Position numbers and translations under genes: made by a program | Notes under the pieces: model-generated | Seen by the model: the letters and a program-made list of their open reading frames with translations, nothing else | Databases searched by the model: none | What the model was told of the DNA's origin: nothing | Shown: positions 18,830 to 28,561 of the stretch, in pieces | Layout of the letters: each line of letters starts with the position of its first letter | Position numbering within the stretch: position 1 is the stretch's first letter | Assembly: GCF_017303155.1 (NCBI RefSeq) | Contig: NZ_JAEKJR010000001.1 | Span: forward strand, 1,309,341 to 1,373,340 | Direction of reading: 5' to 3' | Length of the DNA: 64,000 nt | DNA from: Microbulbifer salipaludis | GTDB lineage: Bacteria; Pseudomonadota; Gammaproteobacteria; Pseudomonadales; Cellvibrionaceae

Positions 18830-20458
18830 GTGGCAGCATCTCCGCCCGAGCAGGAACCACAGAATCAGGCACCGCAGGCTCAAAACGATAGCCCGCAACG
18901 GGGGTTATTGCGCGGAAGTTCCGTGGTGGGTGGTGCCACTTTGCTTTCCCGTGTGATGGGGTTGGCGCGGGACGTGGTGTTCGCGCGACTGACCGGTGCC
19001 AGCGACGCCGCGGACGCCTTCTTCGTGGCATTCAAAATTCCCAACTTCTTTCGCCGCCTGTTCGCCGAGGGCGCCTTTGCCCAGGCGTTTGTGCCGGTAC
19101 TGGCGGAATACCGCCAGAAAGGCGGCGTTGCCGCGGTGCGCGAGCTGAACGACCGGGTTGCCGGTGCGCTCGGCGGTACCCTGCTGCTGGTGACCCTGTT
19201 TGGCGTGCTGTGTGCACCGCTGGTGGCCGGTCTCTTTGCGTTCGGTTGGTGGTGGGGTGGCAACGAGCCGCAAAAGTTTGCCATGGCCACCGAAATGTTA
19301 CGCATCACCTTTCCCTACCTGATGCTGATTTCCCTCACCGGTTTTGCCGGTGCCATCCTCAACAGCTTCGACCGTTTCGCCATTCCCGCGCTGACCCCGG
19401 TGCTGTTGAACCTGGTGCTGATTGCCGCCGCCACGGTGGCCGCCGGCTGGTTCGAGCCGCAGGTGATGGCGCTGGCCTGGGGGGTGCTGGCGGCCGGTGT
19501 GGTGCAGCTGCTTTTTCAGATTCCATTTCTGATGCGAGAGGGGCTGTTCCCGAAACCCCGGTGGGACTGGCAGTACCCGGGGGTGCGCAAGATTCTGCGC
19601 CTGATGGCGCCGGCGATTTTTGGTGTCTCGGTCACCCAGATTAGCCTGGTGCTGGATACGGTACTGGCGTCTTTCCTGCCTACCGGCTCGGTGACCTGGC
19701 TGTACTTTTCCGACCGCCTGACCGAACTGCCCCTGGGGGTGTTTGGCGTGGCAGTGGCCACGGTAATCCTGCCGAACCTGTCCCGCCAGCACGCCGGCGG
19801 CGATCCGGTAAAGTTTCGCCATACCATCGACTGGGCACTGCGCAGCGTCACCCTGATCGCCCTGCCTGCCGCGGTGGCCCTGTTCCTGCTGGCCGAGCCG
19901 CTGCTCACCGTGCTGTTCCAGTACGGCAATATGACCCCGAGAGACATGAGCATGGCGGCCTGGTCACTGCGGGCCTACACCTTCGGGCTGCTGGCATTCA
20001 TGCTCATCAAGGTGCTGGCGCCGGGCTACTTCGCCCGTCAGGACACGGCCACCCCGGTGAAGTTCGGGCTGATAGCCATTGCCTCGAAGATGATACTGAG
20101 CCTGCTGTTCGTGATTCCGCTGCATATGTACTTCCAGCTGGGCCACATGGGACTGGCGGCCGCCACCGCGGGGCAGGCGGCGATCAACGCGTGGTTGCTC
20201 TACCGCGGGCTGCGGCAGGGTGGTGTCTATGCACCAGAGCCCGGTTGGCGGGGGTATCTGCTGCGCCTGCTGCTGGCCAATCTGGCCATGGCGGTGGTTT
20301 TGCTGAGTATTCTCCACTACTGGCCCGCCTGGAACGCCTGGGCCTGGTGGGAGCGCTCCTGGCGCATGGGCGTGCTGGTGGCCGCCGGCGCCGGTGCCTA
20401 TGGCCTGACCTTGCTGGCCAGCGGCCTGCGTCCGCGACATTTTCGGGCGTCTTCGTGA
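18830..20458 (+). CDS. murJ: Lipid II flippase MurJ (MviN)
   Basis: Integral membrane protein of 542 residues that flips the peptidoglycan precursor lipid II across the inner membrane. It starts at a GTG. After a polar N-terminal extension, LLRGSSVVGGATLLSRVMGL and RDVVFARLTGASDAADAFFV match the conserved MurJ N-terminal core with the essential arginines, and IPNFFRRLFAEGAFAQAFVP follows. About 14 hydrophobic helices are visible. The murJ-ribF-ileS-lspA order is typical for gammaproteobacteria. Confidence 0.97.
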   Translation: MAASPPEQEPQNQAPQAQNDSPQRGLLRGSSVVGGATLLSRVMGLARDVVFARLTGASDAADAFFVAFKIPNFFRRLFAEGAFAQAFVPVLAEYRQKGGVAAVRELNDRVAGALGGTLLLVTLFGVLCAPLVAGLFAFGWWWGGNEPQKFAMATEMLRITFPYLMLISLTGFAGAILNSFDRFAIPALTPVLLNLVLIAAATVAAGWFEPQVMALAWGVLAAGVVQLLFQIPFLMREGLFPKPRWDWQYPGVRKILRLMAPAIFGVSVTQISLVLDTVLASFLPTGSVTWLYFSDRLTELPLGVFGVAVATVILPNLSRQHAGGDPVKFRHTIDWALRSVTLIALPAAVALFLLAEPLLTVLFQYGNMTPRDMSMAAWSLRAYTFGLLAFMLIKVLAPGYFARQDTATPVKFGLIAIASKMILSLLFVIPLHMYFQLGHMGLAAATAGQAAINAWLLYRGLRQGGVYAPEPGWRGYLLRLLLANLAMAVVLLSILHYWPAWNAWAWWERSWRMGVLVAAGAGAYGLTLLASGLRPRHFRASS

Positions 20459-20543
20459 CCGCTGACGGTGCCCAGATGCCATGGAAATCCGGTATACTGC
20501 GCCGCTTGATTTTGCAAGGGCGACGAAAGGTGGTTGAAGCACT

Positions 20544-21521
20544 GTGACCGGGCAACGTGAGCTGATACGCGGGTTGCACAACCTGCGGCCGGGCCATCGG
20601 GGCTGCGTGGCCACCATTGGGTCATTCGATGGTGTGCACCTGGGGCACCAGGCCATCATTAGCCAGCTGCGGGCGCGGGCGGCGGAACACCAGTTGCCGT
20701 CGGTCGTCATCATCTTTGAACCCCAGCCCCACGAATACTTCTCCGGCGAGAAAGCGCCGGCGCGCTTGATGCGCTTCAAGGAGAAGGTGCTGGCGCTGTT
20801 CGATGCCGGCGTAGACCGGGTGCTGTGTTTGCAGTTCAACGAACGGCTGCGCAGCCTGAGTGCGGAGGCGTTTATTCAGCAGGTGCTGGTGGATGGCCTC
20901 GGCGTGCGGCATCTTGTGGTGGGCGATGATTTCCGTTTTGGCTGTGATCGCAGCGGGGATTATGCGTTACTGCAAAAAGCGGGCGCCAAATCGGATTTTA
21001 CCGTGGAAGACACGGCGACCCTGGAGATTGCCGGCGAGCGGGTAAGCAGCACGCGCATTCGCGAGGCCCTGCAAAACGCGGATTTTGCGTTGGCTGATCG
21101 GTTGCTGGGCAAGCCTTACCGGATCACCGGTCTGGTGGCGCGCGGCCGCGCCCTTGGCCGCCAGTTGGGTGCTCCCACCGCCAATGTGCGTTTGCACCGC
21201 TACCGTTCACCGCTGGTGGGCGTGTACACGGTCACTGCAAAACGCACCGATGGCAGCCCTATGACGGGCAGTTGTATGGAAGTCGCCGGCGTTGCCAATG
21301 TGGGCTTCCGCCCAACGGTTGAGGGCGAAGGTGCTAAGCCGTTGCTCGAAGTGCACCTGCTTGATTTCAGTGGCGATCTATACGGCCGTGAAATTGCGGT
21401 GACCTTCTGCCACAAGCTGCGTGACGAAGAGAAGTTTGAGTCGTTGGATATTCTCAAGCAGAAAATTGCCGACGATATCGAAAACGCAAAGGCCTGGTTT
21501 GCCAATCGCGAAACACGCTGA
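20544..21521 (+). CDS. ribF: Bifunctional riboflavin kinase / FAD synthetase
   Basis: Makes FMN from riboflavin and then FAD. The 325 residues start at a GTG. The N-terminal adenylyltransferase domain has ATIGSFDGVHLGHQ and VVGDDFRFGCDRSGD, and ends near VSSTRIREAL. The C-terminal riboflavin kinase domain holds GRALGRQLGAPTANV and the YTVTAK strand. It lies 85 bases after murJ. The following 450 bases up to ileS are filled with inverted repeats rather than genes. Confidence 0.97.
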   Translation: MTGQRELIRGLHNLRPGHRGCVATIGSFDGVHLGHQAIISQLRARAAEHQLPSVVIIFEPQPHEYFSGEKAPARLMRFKEKVLALFDAGVDRVLCLQFNERLRSLSAEAFIQQVLVDGLGVRHLVVGDDFRFGCDRSGDYALLQKAGAKSDFTVEDTATLEIAGERVSSTRIREALQNADFALADRLLGKPYRITGLVARGRALGRQLGAPTANVRLHRYRSPLVGVYTVTAKRTDGSPMTGSCMEVAGVANVGFRPTVEGEGAKPLLEVHLLDFSGDLYGREIAVTFCHKLRDEEKFESLDILKQKIADDIENAKAWFANRETR

Positions 21522-21536
21522 ACACAATTCAATACC

Positions 21537-21575
21537 CCTTCGCGTTGTACGTAGTATTGACGTGTAACGCGAAGG
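21537..21575. repeat. Hairpin directly after ribF
   Basis: Arms CCTTCGCGTTGTACGT (21537-21552) and ACGTGTAACGCGAAGG (21560-21575) pair at 14 of 16 positions around a seven-base loop. It lacks a T-run. It abuts the first cloverleaf repeat. Confidence 0.75.
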
Positions 21576-21577
21576 CG

Positions 21578-21693
21578 AGGTGCCGGGGACGAGTTTTCAG
21601 GAGCGTCGCAAACAGGAAGTTTGCGCCGCAGCGCCCAGGGATGGGTTGAAGGGGGGCGCCTAGCCCGGTCCTGAAAACTCGTCCCCGGTGCCT
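21578..21693 (+). repeat. Cloverleaf-type inverted repeat, copy R1
   Basis: Outer arms at 21578-21602 and 21669-21693 pair over 25 positions with two mismatches, including a perfect 20-base stretch (CCGGGGACGAGTTTTCAGGA). Inside lie hairpin 1, CGCAAAC-AGGAA-GTTTGCG at 21607-21625, and hairpin 2, starting GCGCCCAGGGATGGG and closing with GGGCGC by 21659. The fold is a closed stem bearing two internal stem-loops. The same plan is found at three other places in the window. Confidence 0.85.
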
Positions 21694-21760
21694 TGCCGCC
21701 ACCGAGCGAGTCAATGGGAGCCCCGGAGGTACGATCGGAGCTCTGTTTCCCTCTAGTGGC

Positions 21761-21872
21761 ACTGGAGCACTGGGTATCAGGTTTCAAAATCGCTGCGAGT
21801 ACATCCATGTACGCTCCGGCGGTGACATTCATGTCACCGACGGTTTTGAAACCTGATCCCCAGCACTCCAGC
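21761..21872 (-). repeat. Cloverleaf-type inverted repeat, copy R2, opposite orientation
   Basis: Outer arms at 21761-21792 and 21841-21872 pair at 27 of 32 positions. On the minus strand hairpin 1 is CGGTGACAT/ATGTCACCG (21820-21839) and hairpin 2 is GTACAT-GG-ATGTAC (21799-21812), followed by TCGCAGCG as in the other copies. Arm and stem sequences differ from R1, but the layout and loops correspond. R1 and R2 face each other within 70 bases. Confidence 0.82.
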
Positions 21873-21889
21873 TTAAATTTTTAGCCCTG

Positions 21890-21920
21890 TACTTCGTAAG
21901 TGTGATTCGCGAGCGAAGTA
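21890..21920. repeat. Hairpin between repeat R2 and ileS
   Basis: TACTTCG (21890-21896) pairs with CGAAGTA (21914-21920); CCCT at 21885-21888 and AGGG at 21925-21928 can extend the stem after an internal bulge. No T-run is present. Confidence 0.55.
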
Positions 21921-21974
21921 GGTGAGGGCGTTAGAAGTGAATTAATCCCGAGCTACAACCGAAGTAGATAGCCA

Positions 21975-24779
21975 ATGACCGATTACAAAGCGACCCTGAA
22001 TCTTCCACAAACCGACTTCCCCATGCGTGGCAACCTGCCCAATCGGGAGCCGGAGATTCTGAAAAAATGGCAGGAAGGCAAGCTCTACGAAAAAATTCGT
22101 GAAGCCCGTGCCGGTCGCGAGCAGTTTATCCTGCACGACGGCCCTCCCTACGCCAACGGCGATATCCACATCGGTCATTCGGTCAACAAGATCCTGAAAG
22201 ACATCATCGTCAAATCGAAAACCCTCAGTGGTTTCGATGCCCCCTACGTGCCCGGTTGGGACTGCCACGGCCTGCCTATCGAGCATAAAGTGGAGCAGAA
22301 AGTCGGCAAGGCCGGCGTCAAGGTGGATCACAAAACCTTCCGCCAGAAGTGCCGCGAGTACGCCGCCAAACAGGTAGAAGGCCAGAAGAAAGACTTTATC
22401 CGCCTCGGCGTATTCGGTGAGTGGGATAACCCCTACCGCACCATGGACTTTGAGTTTGAAGCCGACATCATTCGCGCCCTCGGCGGCGTGGTGAAAAATG
22501 GCCACCTGTCCCGCGGCTTCAAGCCCGTCTACTGGAGCGTGGTGGGCGGTTCCGCATTGGCGGAAGCGGAAGTGGAGTACCAGGATAAAACCTCCTTCTC
22601 CATCTACGTCAAATACCCGGTCACCGACGAAACTGCCCTGGCCATCGCCGATGCTGCCGGTGGTCACGCCGGTGACGGCAACCTGTCAGTCGTGATCTGG
22701 ACCACCACACCCTGGACGCTGCCGTCCTCCCAGGCGGTTTCCGTGAATGCGGGCCTCGAATATGTTGTGGTGCAGGTGGGCGATGAGCGCCTGCTGGTGG
22801 CCGCAGAGCTGAAAGACGCGGTGCTGGCAGCGGCGGGCCTGAGCGGCGATGTGGTGGGGCATATCCAGGGCGCTGCGCTGGAGCACTTGAAAATCCATCA
22901 CCCGTTCTATGACAAGCAGCTGCCCATCATCCTCGGTGATCACGTTACTACGGACGCCGGTACCGGCTGTGTGCACACCGCCCCGGACCATGGCCCCGAT
23001 GACTTCAACGTGGGCAGGCGCTACGGTATCGAAACGCTGAACTATGTGGATGACAACGGCGTTTACCGCGACGCAGTGCCCCTGTTTGCCGGCGAGCATG
23101 TGTACAAGGTGGACGGCAAGATTGTCGAATTGCTGCAAGAAAAAGGCGTGCTGCTGCACCAGGACAAACTGGTACACAGCTACCCGCACTGCTGGCGGAC
23201 CAAAACCCCGCTCATTTACCGCGCCACACCGCAGTGGTTTATCAGCATGCAGCAGAACGACCTGCTGGAGCATGCGCAAAAAGCGGCGGATGCGGTGGAG
23301 TGGATTCCCGGTTGGGGCAAGGCCCGTATCGACGGCATGCTCGAAGGCAGCCCGGACTGGTGTATTTCCCGACAGCGCACCTGGGGTGTGCCCATCGCGC
23401 TGTTTGTACACAAAGAGACCCAGGAGATTCACCCGGACACCCCCGCGCTCATGGAAAAAGTGGCGCAAAAGGTCGAGCAGGGTGGTATGGATGTCTGGTT
23501 CGAGCTGGACGCCAAAGAATTGCTGGGCGACGACGCAGACCAGTACCAGAAAGTAACGGATACGCTGGACGTGTGGTTTGATTCCGGTGTGACCCACTAT
23601 GCGGTGCTGGAGCGTCGCAAGGGGCTGCGCTTCCCGGCGGACCTGTACCTGGAAGGCTCCGACCAGCACCGCGGCTGGTTCCAGTCTTCGCTGAAGACCT
23701 CGATCGCTATCAATGACTGCGCACCGTACAAGCAGGTGCTGACCCATGGTTTTACCGTGGACGCTCAGGGCCGCAAGATGTCCAAGTCCATCGGCAACGT
23801 GGTCGCGCCGCAGGATGTGATCAACAAAATGGGTGCCGATGTGTTGCGCCTGTGGGTAGCGGCCACCGACTTCAGCGGAGAAATGGGTGTTTCCGACGAG
23901 ATTCTGAAACGCACCGCGGATTCCTATCGTCGCCTGCGTAATACCGCACGCTTCTTCCTGTCCAATCTGGCCGGCTTTGATCCTGCCAAAGACCTGCTGC
24001 CAGTCGATGAATTACTGGCGCTGGATCGTTGGGCGCTGGAACAGGCCGCCAAGCTGCAGGAAGAAATCGTAGCGGCCTATGATCGCTACCAGTTCCACCA
24101 GATTTATCAGAAGCTGCACAATTTCTGCGTTGTGGAAATGGGTGGTTTCTACCTGGATATCATCAAAGACCGCCAGTACACCACGCAGGCAGACAGCGTG
24201 GCGCGCCGCTCGGCGCAGACCGCCCTGTACCACATCATGCAGGCGTTTGTACGCTGGGTTGCGCCCATCCTCAGCTTTACTGCGGAAGAGCTGTGGCAGT
24301 TTGTTCCGGGTAATAAAGAAGACAGCGTGATGCTGGCCGAGTGGCACCAGTTCCCGGCGCTGCCGCAGAACGCGGACATGGACAGCGAGTTCTGGGACGC
24401 GATTGCCGATGTGAAAACCGCCGTGAACAAAGTACTCGAGGAGCAGCGCGGTGCCGGCAATATCGGCGGTTCCCTGCAGGCCTCGGTAACCCTGTATGCG
24501 GATCCGGCATTGCAGCAGAAGCTGGCCGCACTGCAAGACGAATTGCGCTTTGTGCTGATCTGCTCTTCGACGTCGGTCCAGCCGCTGTCTGACGCGGCAG
24601 GTGCCGAGGTAACCGAGCTGGCAGGTCTGCGGGTGGCCGTGCACAAGGTCGATGCACCCAAGTGCGGCCGCTGCTGGCACTACCGCGAAGACGTCGGCAG
24701 CAATAGCGAGCACCCGGAACTCTGTGGTCGCTGTGTGGAAAATGTCAGCGGAGCAGGCGAGGTACGCCACTATGCGTAA
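21975..24779 (+). CDS. ileS: Isoleucyl-tRNA synthetase
   Basis: Class I synthetase of 934 residues. The HIGH motif is at 65-68 in [19 protein letters not shown] and the KMSKS motif is in [15 protein letters not shown]. The editing domain includes [19 protein letters not shown]-terminal zinc site is formed by [10 protein letters not shown] and CGRCV. Its last eight bases overlap the lspA start, so translation of the two is likely coupled. The upstream region carries the cloverleaf repeats; no T-box or other ile-specific leader is visible. Confidence 0.98.
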   Translation: MTDYKATLNLPQTDFPMRGNLPNREPEILKKWQEGKLYEKIREARAGREQFILHDGPPYANGDIHIGHSVNKILKDIIVKSKTLSGFDAPYVPGWDCHGLPIEHKVEQKVGKAGVKVDHKTFRQKCREYAAKQVEGQKKDFIRLGVFGEWDNPYRTMDFEFEADIIRALGGVVKNGHLSRGFKPVYWSVVGGSALAEAEVEYQDKTSFSIYVKYPVTDETALAIADAAGGHAGDGNLSVVIWTTTPWTLPSSQAVSVNAGLEYVVVQVGDERLLVAAELKDAVLAAAGLSGDVVGHIQGAALEHLKIHHPFYDKQLPIILGDHVTTDAGTGCVHTAPDHGPDDFNVGRRYGIETLNYVDDNGVYRDAVPLFAGEHVYKVDGKIVELLQEKGVLLHQDKLVHSYPHCWRTKTPLIYRATPQWFISMQQNDLLEHAQKAADAVEWIPGWGKARIDGMLEGSPDWCISRQRTWGVPIALFVHKETQEIHPDTPALMEKVAQKVEQGGMDVWFELDAKELLGDDADQYQKVTDTLDVWFDSGVTHYAVLERRKGLRFPADLYLEGSDQHRGWFQSSLKTSIAINDCAPYKQVLTHGFTVDAQGRKMSKSIGNVVAPQDVINKMGADVLRLWVAATDFSGEMGVSDEILKRTADSYRRLRNTARFFLSNLAGFDPAKDLLPVDELLALDRWALEQAAKLQEEIVAAYDRYQFHQIYQKLHNFCVVEMGGFYLDIIKDRQYTTQADSVARRSAQTALYHIMQAFVRWVAPILSFTAEELWQFVPGNKEDSVMLAEWHQFPALPQNADMDSEFWDAIADVKTAVNKVLEEQRGAGNIGGSLQASVTLYADPALQQKLAALQDELRFVLICSSTSVQPLSDAAGAEVTELAGLRVAVHKVDAPKCGRCWHYREDVGSNSEHPELCGRCVENVSGAGEVRHYA

Positions 24780-25290
24780 ACTTCTGGCTACCCCCTGGTG
24801 CTGGTACCTGTTGGCACTGGTGGTGATCGTGATCGATATCGTCACCAAGGTGTGGGCGGTCGACCGCTTTATGTACGGTCCGGCGCTGCAGATCATTCCC
24901 GGGTTTCTGCAGTTTACCTATGCCGAGAATTACGGTGCGGCGTTTAGCTTTCTGGCTGACGCCGGTGGTTGGCAGCGCTGGTTCTTTGGCGCCGTGGCGG
25001 TGATATTCAGCGCGGTAGTGATTGTCTGGATCAAGCGGCTGCCGCTGGCGAAACGCTGGGAGCCGACGGCACTGGCGCTGATTCTCGGCGGTGCACTGGG
25101 TAACCTGTGGGATCGTATGTTGCTGGGTTATGTGCGCGACTTTATTTCCGTGTACCACGGCAGCTGGCATTTCCCGGTATTCAATGTCGCGGATATGGCG
25201 ATTTCCGTCGGCGCGGCCATGCTGCTGATTGAGTTGCTGTTTTTTAAAGACAATAGTGAAGAGCCGGGCAAAAACGGCGCGGAAGTGTAA
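24772..25290 (+). CDS. lspA: Lipoprotein signal peptidase (signal peptidase II)
   Basis: Inner-membrane aspartic protease of 172 residues that cleaves the signal peptide of prolipoproteins after lipidation. Four membrane helices are visible. The two catalytic aspartates are Asp123 in GYVRDFI and Asp141 in [10 protein letters not shown], the same numbering as in E. coli. The [10 protein letters not shown] motif is present. The start at 24772 overlaps ileS. Its substrates in this window include BamE and BamD. Confidence 0.97.
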   Translation: MRKLLATPWCWYLLALVVIVIDIVTKVWAVDRFMYGPALQIIPGFLQFTYAENYGAAFSFLADAGGWQRWFFGAVAVIFSAVVIVWIKRLPLAKRWEPTALALILGGALGNLWDRMLLGYVRDFISVYHGSWHFPVFNVADMAISVGAAMLLIELLFFKDNSEEPGKNGAEV

Positions 25291-25307
25291 ATAATCAGAG
25301 ATGTACC

Positions 25308-25748
25308 ATGAGTAATAACGTAATCGGTGAGCACAGCCGGGTCACCCTGCACTTTGCGCTGAAACTGGATGATGGCTCCGAGATCGACTCCAATTTTGAA
25401 GGAGAGCCCGCAACCTTCATCGTGGGAGACGGCAACCTGCTACCGGGCTTCGAGCAATCCCTGCTCGGCCTGAAAGCCGGTGACGAAGCGGAAATCGAAA
25501 TTCCGCCGGAAGCGGGCTTTGGTCAGCGTAATCCGTCCAATATCCAGAAAGTGAAGAAAGGGCATTTCTCTCCCGATATGGAATTGGAAGAGGGGCTGGT
25601 GGTCTCTTTTGACAATGGTGATGGCGAGTTGCCCGGTGTCATCCGCGAAGTGGGCGAGGATGATGTCGAGGTGGATTTTAATCACCCCCTCGCCGGGCAG
25701 ACGGTATTCTTTCACGTGAAAATTCTCGAAGTGGCCTCGGTCAATTAA
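25308..25748 (+). CDS. fkpB: FKBP-type peptidyl-prolyl isomerase FkpB (SlpA)
   Basis: This 146-residue SlyD-like FKBP has an interrupted FKBP domain: the first half (VTLHFALKLDDGSEIDSNFE, then LLPGFEQSLLGLKAGDEAEI) is separated from the last strand by an insert-in-flap chaperone domain (about residues 70-120). It lacks the His-rich metal tail of SlyD. It sits between lspA and ispH, its standard place in gammaproteobacteria. Confidence 0.95.
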   Translation: MSNNVIGEHSRVTLHFALKLDDGSEIDSNFEGEPATFIVGDGNLLPGFEQSLLGLKAGDEAEIEIPPEAGFGQRNPSNIQKVKKGHFSPDMELEEGLVVSFDNGDGELPGVIREVGEDDVEVDFNHPLAGQTVFFHVKILEVASVN

Positions 25749-25781
25749 TTGTTTGGCTCGACAGGTCAAGGACAGCGCAAC

Positions 25782-26720
25782 ATGCAAATTCGCCTCGCCA
25801 ATCCCCGCGGTTTCTGCGCGGGTGTCGATCGCGCCATTGATATCGTCAATCGTGCACTGGATGTCTTTGGTGCGCCCATTTATGTGCGGCACGAAGTGGT
25901 CCACAACAAGTTTGTGGTGGACACCCTGCGCGAGCGCGGGGCGGTGTTTGTGGACGAGCTGGCGGAAGTGCCGGACGATGTGATCGTTATTTTCAGCGCG
26001 CACGGCGTGTCCAAGGCGGTGCAGCAGGAAGCGGCCGAGCGCGGCCTGAAAGTCTTCGATGCAACCTGCCCACTGGTTACCAAGGTGCATATCGAGGTCA
26101 GCAAGTTCAGCAGCGATGGAAGCGAGTGCGTGCTCATTGGCCACCAGGGCCACCCGGAAGTCGAAGGCACCATGGGGCAATACGACGCTGCCAACGGTGG
26201 TGCCATCTATCTGGTGGAAAATGAGCAGGACGTGGCGGCGCTGGCGGTGAAGGACCCGGACAACCTGACGTTTGTCACCCAGACCACACTGTCTGTGGAT
26301 GATACCTCCCGGGTCATTGATGCCCTGCGCGCGAAGTTCCCGAATATCCGCGGCCCGCGCAAAGACGACATCTGCTACGCCACCCAGAACCGGCAGGACG
26401 CGGTCAAGCAGCTGGCGCTGGAGTGCGACCTTGTGCTGGTGGTGGGTAGTCCCAACAGCTCAAACTCCAATCGCCTGCGCGAGCTGGCGGAGCGCTGTGG
26501 GGCGGAAGCCTATCTGATTGACGGCTCTGGCTGTATCGACGCCACGTGGTTGCAGGGCAAAAACACCATTGGCATCACTGCTGGTGCCTCGGCCCCAGAG
26601 GTGCTGGTGGAGCAAGTCATTCAGAAGCTCCGTGACATGGGGGCAGAGGCGCCCAATGAAGTGGCGGGCACTCCGGAAAACATCAGTTTCAGCCTGCCGA
26701 AAGAGCTGCGCACGCCGTAA
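25782..26720 (+). CDS. ispH: 4-hydroxy-3-methylbut-2-enyl diphosphate reductase
   Basis: Last enzyme of the MEP pathway, an iron-sulfur protein making isopentenyl and dimethylallyl diphosphate. The 312-residue form from the ATG at 25782 matches the family start [24 protein letters not shown] lies upstream, and an in-frame TTG at 25749 is unlikely. Cluster cysteines are Cys12, the one in DATCPLVTK and the one in [25 protein letters not shown] is also diagnostic. It ends the lspA-fkpB-ispH run and converges on fimT with only three bases between the stops. Confidence 0.97.
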   Translation: MQIRLANPRGFCAGVDRAIDIVNRALDVFGAPIYVRHEVVHNKFVVDTLRERGAVFVDELAEVPDDVIVIFSAHGVSKAVQQEAAERGLKVFDATCPLVTKVHIEVSKFSSDGSECVLIGHQGHPEVEGTMGQYDAANGGAIYLVENEQDVAALAVKDPDNLTFVTQTTLSVDDTSRVIDALRAKFPNIRGPRKDDICYATQNRQDAVKQLALECDLVLVVGSPNSSNSNRLRELAERCGAEAYLIDGSGCIDATWLQGKNTIGITAGASAPEVLVEQVIQKLRDMGAEAPNEVAGTPENISFSLPKELRTP

Positions 26721-26723
26721 TGC

Positions 26724-27236
26724 TCAACAGTCCGCGGCGGTGATGGTGTCAACCCTGACCCGGCCGCTGCGTGCCAGTACCAGCCGGTATCCGCTGCCCC
26801 CATTCGCGGGGCAGATGGTGAACGATCCTGCCTGAAAACCACCGCTGCTGGCTGTGCCGGCAAAGCGGCTCTCTCCGGTCCCGATAAACGAAACGTAGTT
26901 GGCCAGCGGGCCATTCGCGCGAATCGTTACTCCGGTCAGTGGCTCTCCCGTAGCGATCGGATCCTCCCCGGGATCCCTCTCCCCGTCGAAATCCCGATCA
27001 TGGAATATTTCCCAGCCGGACTGCCAGTCACCCCGTTTGCGCAACGTGGCACGCTGATTGGTGACCACCGCCTTGTTGCGGGTCAGCTTGATGGCCTGCA
27101 GTAGTGAGTCGGCTGCTGTGCGGGTTCGATTCGATTCCAGTTGTTGCTGAAAGCTGGGCAATCCGATCGCCAGCAGGATACCGAGAATACTCAGGGTGAT
27201 TAACAGTTCGACCAATGTGAGACCGCGAGCGTTCAC
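26724..27236 (-). CDS. fimT: Type IV pilus minor pilin / pseudopilin, FimT/GspH family
   Basis: Taken from the GTG at 27236, which has GGAGGAG just upstream, the product is 170 residues: a very short leader MNARG, then LTLVELLITLSILGILLAIG with Glu5 of the mature protein. The C-terminal part carries an Asp-rich loop, HDRDFDGERDPGED, and two cysteines near the end. The family forms minor pilins or pseudopilins. It faces away from the fimU cluster and ends against ispH, like fimT near ispH in Pseudomonas. The leader glycine is followed by Leu rather than Phe, as in both fimU copies. Confidence 0.85.
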   Translation of the reverse strand: MNARGLTLVELLITLSILGILLAIGLPSFQQQLESNRTRTAADSLLQAIKLTRNKAVVTNQRATLRKRGDWQSGWEIFHDRDFDGERDPGEDPIATGEPLTGVTIRANGPLANYVSFIGTGESRFAGTASSGGFQAGSFTICPANGGSGYRLVLARSGRVRVDTITAADC

Positions 27237-27557
27237 AACTCCTCCTTGAGCTGCCTGTTTCGTGAGCAGCCTCCTTCCTGGCAGCTGCGCGTATTTTTCG
27301 GCCCTTTCCCGGCCCCGATAATCTTGATCGGTCGTCCTGCTTGGCCTTTGGCCCAAGGAAATAGTGCACAAAAATTAACACCGGCCAAATTTCGTATCCA
27401 GTAACAGCCCCGATGATATTGACGATCGGTTAGAATGCGCGCCAATAATAGGGATACATCCGTACCAGGTGCGTTAGTCGAGCACCCTGTGCGCAAAAAA
27501 TAATCAATGGTGGTTGGCGAGTTGCAAAAACCGCAGCGGTATCCGGGAGTTCACACT
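27237..27557. promoter_or_regulatory. Divergent region between fimT and the first minor pilin cluster
   Basis: It must hold promoters for fimT and for fimU-pilVWXY1E. TTGACG at 27419-27424 and TAGAAT at 27431-27436 are visible but not at a workable distance from each other. No GG-N10-GC sigma-54 element was found by eye. An imperfect palindrome, CTTGGCC-TTT-GGCCCAAG, lies near 27340-27358. No coding sequence is supported. Confidence 0.45.
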
Positions 27558-28109
27558 ATGGGGTTCAGACAGCAGGGGCTCACCCTGATAGAGCTAATGA
27601 TCACGCTGGCCGTCCTGGCGGTGGTGGTTGGTATTGCCGTTCCCAGCTTTAACACAATGATTCAGAACAACCGTTCCCTGGCGCTGGGCGAAGAGCTGGC
27701 CGGTGCGCTCAACTATGCGCGCAGCGAGGCAGTAAAACGTGGGGCAAGAGTCACCCTGTGCGGCAGTACCGATGGCGCTACCTGTGATGGCTCCTGGGCC
27801 GATAACTGGATCGTAGTGGTGGATACCGCAGCCACCGACGATGCCGCCGCACCGGTAGTAGCCAACGCGGCCGCCGTGCTGCGTTTCTGGGAGGCGCCGG
27901 ACAACAACGCCACCATCGCCGCGACCCAGGGCAGCGCCACGCCCACCTTCGTCCGCTTCACCCGCAAGGGCACCCTCGGGCGCTCTACCGTCGGTACGGT
28001 CACCCTGAACACCAGTTTTAGCGGATGCAGCAGTAATAACGCGCGCTTGCTGACCGTCGGCGCTGCGGGAATGCTGAATATGTCGCGCAGTACCGACGGC
28101 TGTTCCTGA
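27558..28109 (+). CDS. fimU: Type IV pilus minor pilin FimU (GspH/FimT family), cluster A
   Basis: Prepilin of 183 residues starting MGFRQQGLTLIELMITLAVL; cleavage after Gly7 leaves Leu1 and Glu5. GGGAG precedes the ATG at 27558. The GspH domain follows (EELAGALNYARSEAVKRGAR, then VTLCGSTDG) and ends with cysteines in FSGC and DGCS. FimU links the minor pilin tip complex to the pilus shaft. Residues 1-65 are almost the same as in FimU of cluster B (34452-34988), while the C-terminal half has diverged. First gene of a six-gene cluster. Confidence 0.92.
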   Translation: MGFRQQGLTLIELMITLAVLAVVVGIAVPSFNTMIQNNRSLALGEELAGALNYARSEAVKRGARVTLCGSTDGATCDGSWADNWIVVVDTAATDDAAAPVVANAAAVLRFWEAPDNNATIAATQGSATPTFVRFTRKGTLGRSTVGTVTLNTSFSGCSSNNARLLTVGAAGMLNMSRSTDGCS

Positions 28110-28125
28110 GCGAGGAGGTAGAACA

Positions 28126-28551
28126 ATGAATAAGCAACAGGGCGCCGGCCTGATCGAAGTTTTGGTGACCGTACTGATTCTCGGCACTTCACTACTTGCC
28201 CTTGCCGCGCTGCAGAGTAAATCCCTGCACTACAACCACAGTGCTTACCTGCGTTCCCAGGCCAATATCCTGGCCTATGACATTCTCGATCGGGTGCGTA
28301 TCAATCGCGCCAATATCGCGGGCTATAACCTGGCGGTGGGTGACGCCAAGCCCACCGGAAGCACCCTGGCGCAGCAGGATTTGAACCAGTGGCTCACCAA
28401 TCTGGAAACTCTGTTGCCGGGCGCCGACGGCGGGGTTGCGTGTGTCTCTGCCACCCGCTTCTGTACGGTCACCATTCAGTGGGCAGAACAAAACAGCTCT
28501 GGCGATGCCAGCGAAGACGAAAGCGAATTCGTCTACACCACCCGGCTGTGA
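28126..28551 (+). CDS. pilV: Type IV pilus minor pilin PilV, cluster A
   Basis: A 141-residue prepilin starting MNKQQGAGLIEVLVTVLILG, with the pilV-type leader QQGAG and Glu5. The body carries HYNHSAYLRSQANILAYDIL, typical of PilV, and a C-terminal pair of cysteines (VACVSATRFCTVTIQW). A GAGGAGG site precedes the start. It lies 16 bases after fimU. The paralogue at 35007-35459 shares the N-terminal 60 residues with few changes. Confidence 0.92.
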   Translation: MNKQQGAGLIEVLVTVLILGTSLLALAALQSKSLHYNHSAYLRSQANILAYDILDRVRINRANIAGYNLAVGDAKPTGSTLAQQDLNQWLTNLETLLPGADGGVACVSATRFCTVTIQWAEQNSSGDASEDESEFVYTTRL

Positions 28552-28561
28552 GGGAATATCC

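Noticed and set aside
21578..21872. Repeats R1/R2 as tRNA genes or integron attC sites
   Set aside because: No T-loop GGTTCGANTCC or CCA end, and no GTTRRRY / RYYYAAC outer boxes. The variable part is the outer stem and the conserved part is internal, the reverse of attC.
27419..27447. Sigma-70 promoter TTGACG with a downstream TA-rich hexamer before fimU
   Set aside because: The spacing to TAGAAT is far too short, and hexamers at 16-18 bases match poorly.
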